Source: Pseudoalteromonas rubra (GTDB lineage Bacteria; Pseudomonadota; Gammaproteobacteria; Enterobacterales; Alteromonadaceae). Taken from it: a stretch of DNA of 64,000 bases. Positions 58,974 to 64,000 of the stretch are shown piece by piece. The stretch's first letter is position 1. Every line of letters begins with the position of its first letter. Where the stretch lies: contig NZ_JXYA01000065.1 in the NCBI RefSeq assembly GCF_000967655.1, positions 1 to 64,000 of the forward strand, read 5' to 3'. The notes under the pieces are model-generated. The model searched no databases. It was not told the DNA's origin and saw nothing but the letters and a program-made list of their open reading frames with translations. The position numbers and the translations under genes are program-made.

Positions 58974-60863
58974 ATGAATTCACAAGCTATGCAGGCACCA
59001 AGCCACCCGATGAAGCGCGTTGCGGTCATTGGTGCGGGCTTATCTGGCCTGGTAACCACCAAAGAGCTGATAGATCAAAGTCACACTGTGGTGTGTTTTG
59101 AGCGCAGCGATGACATTGGTGGCGCCTTTTATAACAAAGAAAACGAAGGCGGGATCTATAACGACATCCACCTGACGGTTTCTAACTTTTTTATGGCGTT
59201 TTCCTCATTTCCGCCAAGAGAGAAGAATCGCAAATACTGGACTGCCAGTGAATATATCGAGTATCTGCAAGATTTTACTGAGCATTTCAGACTGAGAAAG
59301 TTCATCCGTTTTAACACCGTCATTGAGTCTGTTGAGCCAGTTGGCACACAAAAATGGCGGGTGACTTATCTTAAGAACGGTGAACGCAAAGACGAGTTAT
59401 TTGATTCTGTTGCGGTGTGTAGTGGCAAGTTTCGCAACCCACTATTGCCCTCTGTTCCTAACATGGAGCAGTTCAAGGGGACCATTCACCATAGTTTTGA
59501 TTTCAAAGAAGCGTCAAAATTTAAGGGCAAAAAGGTGGTCTGCCTGGGACTTGGAGAGTCTGGCTCTGATGTAGTGCACCAAATTGCGCAAGTTGCGCAA
59601 GAAACTCATCTGGTGGTTAAGCGCCCCAAGAGCATTATTGCCCGGGTTATTCTGGGCGATACCGGTGACTCCAGGACCACACGAGCTGCGCATTACTCTT
59701 TTTTGGTCAATCATTCGCTTTTTGAGGCCACGCTGAAAAAACGCATTATGAATAAAGGGTTGAAGGTCAACGAGCAAAAGCGTCAGCGACCTTTAAGCGC
59801 GTTCTGGATGTGGAAGTTTCTGGTTAAATACGGCCTGCACGGCGAATTCAGTAACAAGAATGATATCTGGTTGCAAGATCTGGAAACCGGGCAAACCCAG
59901 CTTCATTTGTTCTCTGTAAAACGTTTTGCCGAGAATGGTGTTTATCTGCACGATGGGCAATTTATTGAATGTACCGATGTGATGATGTCAACCGGCTATG
60001 AAACGCAGTTTGACATGATCCACCACAGCGCAGCGCAAGATGCAGCGAAGAATATCCGCTCTAACTTTTTGCACATGATCCACCCGACATTGCGAGACAG
60101 CTTAGTCTGGATTGGATTTACCCGTCCGGATGTTGGAGGTGTTCCGACCATTGCCGAGTTACAGGCGCGTTTATATGCCCGGGTTTTGGCGGGTAAAACT
60201 GAGCTGGCTGATTCACACACTCTGCAACGGCGTATAGATGAGTATCAGCAGGAATGTCGGGAGCAGTTTTGTCTGGAACCAGACCGTTCAGAAAATGTGC
60301 GTTACTACCGATTTACCGGTGAACTGGCGCGGACGCTTGGCGTAGAGCCTAAATGGTATCACTTGCTGCCAGACCCAAGGCTGATCTTCAATTTTTATCA
60401 TGGCAGTTTAGTCGCCGCGCAATTTAGATTAAGCGGACCAGGTAAAGACCCTGAGGCGGCCAAGGCGATGATCCGCCGGGTCGGTCTGATGCAGGTACCC
60501 ACCTGGCATAAGTTCTTTTTCTTTGGTCTTACCAGTGCTTTGAGCTTGATAGCGCCTGTGGTGCGTAAGGTCGTAAGGATGTTGAAAATGCAAGACCACA
60601 ACTGGAATGACTACAAACAATATCAAAGTGTGGCTGATATCCTTGCGCACCAATGGCCATCGGGGCAAGCCTTTGCGCTAAATAAGGCCGACACTTTGGC
60701 TGAGCTATTTAGCCAAACGTACGAATATGAAGGGTTTAAGTTCTTCTTACACTCTGAGTATGAGGTGCCTTTGCGGCTGCTTTCGCCTTCTGCGTCCATC
60801 AAAGATATTGATGATTTTTTGCGCTTGCAGGAAGGTGCAACGCCTCTGGAGGAAAAGACTTAA
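58974..60863 (+). CDS. Flavin-dependent monooxygenase (FMO/BVMO-like), long form
   Basis: 629 residues from ATG 58974 (GGGAGACGATGTG upstream; GTG 58959 is a weaker choice). FAD site VAVIGAGLSGLVTTKEL, FMO identifying motif FKGTIHHSFDF (FxGxxxHxxxF/Y), NADPH site VCLGLGESGSD, and MSTGYETQF before the C-terminal part. The region beyond about residue 480 (GPGKDPEAAKAMIRRVGLMQ and a hydrophobic stretch FFFFGLTSALSLIAPVVRKV) is an extension not seen in typical 450-500-residue FMOs; it may anchor the enzyme to the membrane. Last gene of the operon; terminator follows. Confidence 0.85.
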   Translation: MNSQAMQAPSHPMKRVAVIGAGLSGLVTTKELIDQSHTVVCFERSDDIGGAFYNKENEGGIYNDIHLTVSNFFMAFSSFPPREKNRKYWTASEYIEYLQDFTEHFRLRKFIRFNTVIESVEPVGTQKWRVTYLKNGERKDELFDSVAVCSGKFRNPLLPSVPNMEQFKGTIHHSFDFKEASKFKGKKVVCLGLGESGSDVVHQIAQVAQETHLVVKRPKSIIARVILGDTGDSRTTRAAHYSFLVNHSLFEATLKKRIMNKGLKVNEQKRQRPLSAFWMWKFLVKYGLHGEFSNKNDIWLQDLETGQTQLHLFSVKRFAENGVYLHDGQFIECTDVMMSTGYETQFDMIHHSAAQDAAKNIRSNFLHMIHPTLRDSLVWIGFTRPDVGGVPTIAELQARLYARVLAGKTELADSHTLQRRIDEYQQECREQFCLEPDRSENVRYYRFTGELARTLGVEPKWYHLLPDPRLIFNFYHGSLVAAQFRLSGPGKDPEAAKAMIRRVGLMQVPTWHKFFFFGLTSALSLIAPVVRKVVRMLKMQDHNWNDYKQYQSVADILAHQWPSGQAFALNKADTLAELFSQTYEYEGFKFFLHSEYEVPLRLLSPSASIKDIDDFLRLQEGATPLEEKT

Positions 60864-60912
60864 TACTTCCAGTTTGAATGCGGGACGTAGCTGTGACACT
60901 ACTGTCCATAGC

Positions 60913-60944
60913 AAAGCCATGCCTGTTCGACTGTGCATGGCTTT
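60913..60944 (+). terminator. Terminator of the oxidative operon
   Basis: AAAGCCATGC (60913-60922) pairs with GCATGGCTTT (60935-60944), then TTTT follows. Strong intrinsic terminator, 50 bp after the monooxygenase stop. Confidence 0.88.
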
Positions 60945-61016
60945 TTTTGTACTCGGAAACCAGTATTGAGCGCTGAGCCCGTTGAGCCGCAGACCCGTCT
61001 TATACTGTATTGAAAT

Positions 61017-61709
61017 TCAGCCCGGTGGGAGCTCAAACCACAGTGCCTCAAGTGGCGCTGTTGCCGTCACAGTGGCGGACTCTTGTGCTGTCAGGCCCAT
61101 AGCATCGCCCGGCTCCAGGCATATTTCAGCCGTTTGGGCTGAACCTTCAACCAGGTGTAGATAGCCCCAGCGATTATCTGCGTTCAGTGTGTAAGTTTCA
61201 CCTTCTGAGAGCTTAAGGCGATACAGGCTGGCATCCTGATGAATGACCAGTGAGCCGTGCTGGCCACCGGGGGTTGCAAGTGGGGTAAGTGGACCCTCTT
61301 GTTTGATTTTGGCTTGCGCGTAACCGGGGCTCAGCCCTTTTGAGCCTGGGCGGATCCAGATCTGTAAAAAGCGGGTTGGCTCTGTGGCAAAATAATTGTA
61401 CTCGGAATGTGCGATCCCGGTACCTGCACTCATCAGTTGCACCTCGCCGGCTGGAATAATGTGATGATTGCCTTTACTGTCTTTGTGCTCCAATGCACCC
61501 TGCAGCACATATGAAATAATCTCCATGTCGCGATGCCCGTGGGTATCAAACCCCATACCGGGTGCAACCGTATCGTCGTTGATAACGCGTAATACGGAAA
61601 ATCCCATATGCTCTGGATCGTAATAATGACCAAATGAAAAAGTATGCAGGCTGTTTAACCAGCCCAGATTAACCTGGCCCCGCTCTGAGCCGCGACGAAT
61701 TGATGGCAT
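61017..61709 (-). CDS. Pirin-family protein (quercetinase-type bicupin)
   Basis: 230 residues. Pirin signature: TFSFGHYYDPEHMGFSVLRV, GMGFDTHGHRDMEIISYVLQ (metal-binding His and Glu), GEVQLMSAGTGIAHSEYN and a second cupin half. Like E. coli YhaK/YhhW; YhhW has quercetinase activity, the role of others is unclear. Convergent with the operon above. GGAGCATCATCATT before ATG 61709. Confidence 0.9.
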   Translation of the reverse strand: MPSIRRGSERGQVNLGWLNSLHTFSFGHYYDPEHMGFSVLRVINDDTVAPGMGFDTHGHRDMEIISYVLQGALEHKDSKGNHHIIPAGEVQLMSAGTGIAHSEYNYFATEPTRFLQIWIRPGSKGLSPGYAQAKIKQEGPLTPLATPGGQHGSLVIHQDASLYRLKLSEGETYTLNADNRWGYLHLVEGSAQTAEICLEPGDAMGLTAQESATVTATAPLEALWFELPPG

Positions 61710-61900
61710 AATGATGATGCTCCTAAACTGTGATAGCGCTACTCTACCGCTTCAAGAAAAAGAATAAAATGTGCGAATATCGTCACTATCGTTCTGTAAA
61801 TAAGAATGGTTGTGCGTGATGTATAGCGTATCCTGCGACGTGTATATGCTAGAGTTAAAGTGTTCGATTTTGCTTGCTAACCCAGTTTCAAGGGAGTGTT

Positions 61901-62713
61901 ATGTCGTCTTTAAATCAGTTTATTCCATCACCTGTGATTGCCGTTGCATCGGCTTACCAGACCCATCTGGGCGGCATTGATGTCTTTATCTGTTTTGCAC
62001 AAATAAATGATGACAACCAGCTTTTGCTCCAGCTCAGAGAGAGTCACGCATTGCGTGTTGGCGATCTGGTCACGGTGCATCTGGATAACCGCACCGGGGT
62101 CAGCGAATATGACGCCGAGTTGAGTGTTTATCGTTTATCGTACAAAGGCCGGGTAACCGCCCTGAACGAGACCGACGTCACCCTGTCGGCTGTGGAGTAT
62201 CAGGTGTATTACGGGATTTCGGTTGCGCTGGAATATCGTGCACCGGGGTATCAATTCCCGGAAGATCCGCGTGTGCAAAACCCCTTACCCTGCACACCTT
62301 TAACTGCAACGCCTGTTATGGACGAAGAAGAGCACGACAACAAAGTTGGCGTGCTGATCACCAAAGCACAGTCGCAACCACACACTACTGTGATGGCGTT
62401 TTTATCCAGTACCGATGACGATATCTTTTTTATCACCCTGCCACAGACCTTTAAATCCAGCCTGATGAAACGCGATAATCAGTGCTATTTTGCCATCGAC
62501 AATCGTGCCAGTTTTACCTTTGAAAACTATGTTGAATGGAACTACTCCATCATCACCGGGCGGGTGCACCAAATAGCCACGAGCAGTGCTTTGTTTAATG
62601 AAGTGAGAGAGTTGTTTATCTCTAAAAACCCCTGGGAAGTGGGGTTCTTTAGTCATCCGGATATTGAAATGTATCATCTGAAGGCAGAGAAAGTGGTGTG
62701 TCCAAAGCGCTGA
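61901..62713 (+). CDS. Protein of unknown function with possible PilZ/split-barrel parts
   Basis: 270 residues from ATG 61901 (AAGGGAGTGTT upstream). N-terminal half holds several beta strands, e.g. HALRVGDLVTVHLDNR and YRLSYKGRVTAL (PilZ-like look). The C-terminal half ends with FISKNPWEVGFFSHPDIEMY followed by HLKAEKVV, reminiscent of the end of PNPOx-type split-barrel proteins. Neither family can be established by eye. Cytoplasmic by sequence. Single gene between pirin and the SIR2 gene. Confidence 0.5.
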   Translation: MSSLNQFIPSPVIAVASAYQTHLGGIDVFICFAQINDDNQLLLQLRESHALRVGDLVTVHLDNRTGVSEYDAELSVYRLSYKGRVTALNETDVTLSAVEYQVYYGISVALEYRAPGYQFPEDPRVQNPLPCTPLTATPVMDEEEHDNKVGVLITKAQSQPHTTVMAFLSSTDDDIFFITLPQTFKSSLMKRDNQCYFAIDNRASFTFENYVEWNYSIITGRVHQIATSSALFNEVRELFISKNPWEVGFFSHPDIEMYHLKAEKVVCPKR

Positions 62714-62849
62714 GTATTCACAGCTAAACGAGTTTTATTACACAACGTCGGTGCGCAAAATGCGACTTTTTGACTGATCCAGATCACTTCCGGGTAGGGA
62801 GCTTTCGCGTTACAATTGGTCCAGTTATAAATAAATTTATAAAAATATC

Positions 62850-64000
62850 ATGGACAGAGAGGCATCAGCAGTGCAGGTTTGGGCATTAAAGGGTTTCCTT
62901 GATGAATTAAAACGTATAAATGGCACCATGGAAGACCGTCGCTTTGTGTTTATTCTGGGCGCGGGGGCATCAATCCAGTCAGGGGTTAAAGGCGCAGCGC
63001 ATTTGGCAAGGGAATGGATGCAAATGTTGTATCATCGAGAGGTATCACCCGGTAGCGACTTTGATGCTTGGCTCAGGTGTAACCCGCTGGAAATAGACAA
63101 CTGGCAGCCTGATAATCTGGCTGGTCATTATCCCGAGATATTTGCCCGCTGCTTCGCAGGTGACCATGAGGCCGGCTTCGCGGAGCTGGAAAAAGCCATC
63201 GAAGCTGGTAGTCCGAGTTTTGGTTATGCCGTACTGGCCTGGATAATGACCAATACCAGCCATAACATGGTGATCACTACCAATTTCGACAACCTGGTCG
63301 CTGATTCTTTGTATATTTATGGTCGTCGCTCTCCGCATGTGATAGGTCACGAAACCCTCGCTGGATATCTGAAGCCACTGGCAAGGCGCCCTATGGTCGC
63401 CAAAATCCACCGTGACTTGTTTACCGACCCCATTAATGACCCAGACGGCACCGGGCAGTTGAAAAAGCCCTGGGAAGATGCCCTGAAGAATATCTTTAAA
63501 TTTTATACCCCCATTTTTATTGGTTATGGCGGAAACGATGGCAGCCTGATGAACTTTTTATCTGACCTGTCGCAGCAGGACATCAGTGGCAGACCTTTCT
63601 GGTGCTACTACGAACCTGGCGGACAACCAAATGGCGACATCGCTGCGCTGATGCAAAAGCATAACGGCGTGTTGGTGCCAACGCCAGACTGGGATCAGCT
63701 AATGCTGGATATCGGCAACCTTTGGGGTTATAAGCATGATGATCAGTTAAAAGACTTGGAGCGTTATACCGAAGATATGAAGCAAACACTTCAGGAGCAG
63801 GTACTGAATACCTCTCGTGAGGGCGGAGAAGACATTAAAGCAAAACTACTGCCTAAACCCAAGGAAAAGAAGGATAAAAGCTGGTTGGACTGGTCACTCG
63901 AGGCTGAAGGTAAAGGGTCTGTTGAAGATAAACTTGAACACTATAGGCAGGCAATTAAAGCCTTGCCAGAGTCGTCAGAACTGCACTACAACTACGCTTA
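62850..64000 (+). CDS. SIR2-domain protein with C-terminal repeat-like region (partial)
   Basis: Open frame from ATG 62850 to the right edge, about 383 residues visible. GTG 62871 has the better ribosome binding site (AGAGAGGCATCAGCA) and may be the true start. SIR2-like features: RFVFILGAGASIQSGV (NAD-binding GAGAS), MVITTNFDNLVADSL, AKIHRDLFT (catalytic-type His) and IFIGYGGNDGSLMNFL. After a charged linker the visible end (EDKLEHYRQAIKALPESSEL then HYNYA) looks like the start of TPR repeats. SIR2-domain proteins of this type act as NAD-depleting effectors in several anti-phage systems. Truncated by the window end. Confidence 0.8.
   Translation, partial: MDREASAVQVWALKGFLDELKRINGTMEDRRFVFILGAGASIQSGVKGAAHLAREWMQMLYHREVSPGSDFDAWLRCNPLEIDNWQPDNLAGHYPEIFARCFAGDHEAGFAELEKAIEAGSPSFGYAVLAWIMTNTSHNMVITTNFDNLVADSLYIYGRRSPHVIGHETLAGYLKPLARRPMVAKIHRDLFTDPINDPDGTGQLKKPWEDALKNIFKFYTPIFIGYGGNDGSLMNFLSDLSQQDISGRPFWCYYEPGGQPNGDIAALMQKHNGVLVPTPDWDQLMLDIGNLWGYKHDDQLKDLERYTEDMKQTLQEQVLNTSREGGEDIKAKLLPKPKEKKDKSWLDWSLEAEGKGSVEDKLEHYRQAIKALPESSELHYNYA

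Noticed and set aside
1..64000. tRNA, rRNA, integrase or prophage genes
   Set aside because: No cloverleaf-like segments, ribosomal RNA stretches, integrase or phage structural genes were recognised anywhere in the window.

Overview
The window looks like a chromosomal segment of a marine gammaproteobacterium, most probably Pseudoalteromonas. This rests on recognised protein types (TorF-family porin-like protein, betIBA glycine-betaine genes, M3 peptidyl-dipeptidase lipoprotein, NIT-domain chemoreceptor, YeeN-type YebC protein, beta-propeller phytase) and on moderate GC with short, mostly monocistronic units. The genus is inferred from general familiarity; no search was run. I found no rRNA, tRNA, insertion sequence or CRISPR array.

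Layout. 1-2760: an array of small membrane proteins with four tandem paralogues of about 95 residues (shared ENKYFW motif), two of them almost identical, plus a decayed copy of a neighbour. 2994-4231: cupin and RidA-family genes. 4493-6543: a four-gene operon of three related DUF2589-type proteins and a zinc-ribbon peptide. 6602-8854: a Lpd-like disulfide reductase and a peroxiredoxin-glutaredoxin fusion. 9050-14377: a TPR histidine kinase, an in-frame SDR/AraC chimera with AraC-like operator repeats upstream, an Asp-rich repeat lipoprotein, a metallo-beta-lactamase-fold hydrolase and a GNAT relic. 14657-36776: ordinary housekeeping and accessory genes (GNAT, CheY-like, Dcp, DJ-1/PfpI, LysR/MATE, FtsX-type permease, amidohydrolase, S41 peptidase, hydrolases, GST, SDR, phosphatase, chemoreceptor, PNPOx, HAD, YebC). 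37300-42517: RiPP-like peptides, a phytase and a GGDEF/AraC pair. 42851-48686: TorF, a BCCT transporter and betA-betB-betI with a BetI-like operator. 49037-53882: TonB receptor, SDR, two LysR genes. 54006-60863: a six-gene oxidative operon. 61017-64000: pirin, a possible split-barrel protein and the start of a SIR2-domain protein.

Most interesting: (1) three short genes at 25140-25310, 37300-37449 and 42344-42517, at unlinked sites on the minus strand, encode peptides with a common LNKK leader, a TP-x-I-(G/A)-G-G junction and Cys/Thr-rich unrelated C-termini. This is the architecture of RiPP (lanthipeptide-like) precursors, with no modifying enzyme in the window, so modification in trans is the natural hypothesis. 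(2) The operon at 54006-60863 joins GST, di-haem oxidoreductase, a cupin/haem-oxygenase-like fusion, a two-subunit Rieske oxygenase and a flavin monooxygenase under a divergent LysR regulator; I recognise no described pathway with this set. (3) A SIR2-type protein at the right edge is a candidate anti-phage NADase. (4) The DUF2589 operon is a compact unit of unknown function.

Several loci show recent decay or rearrangement: the SDR/AraC deletion fusion, the GNAT gene with internal deletion and frameshift, and gene conversion between two ENKYFW paralogues.
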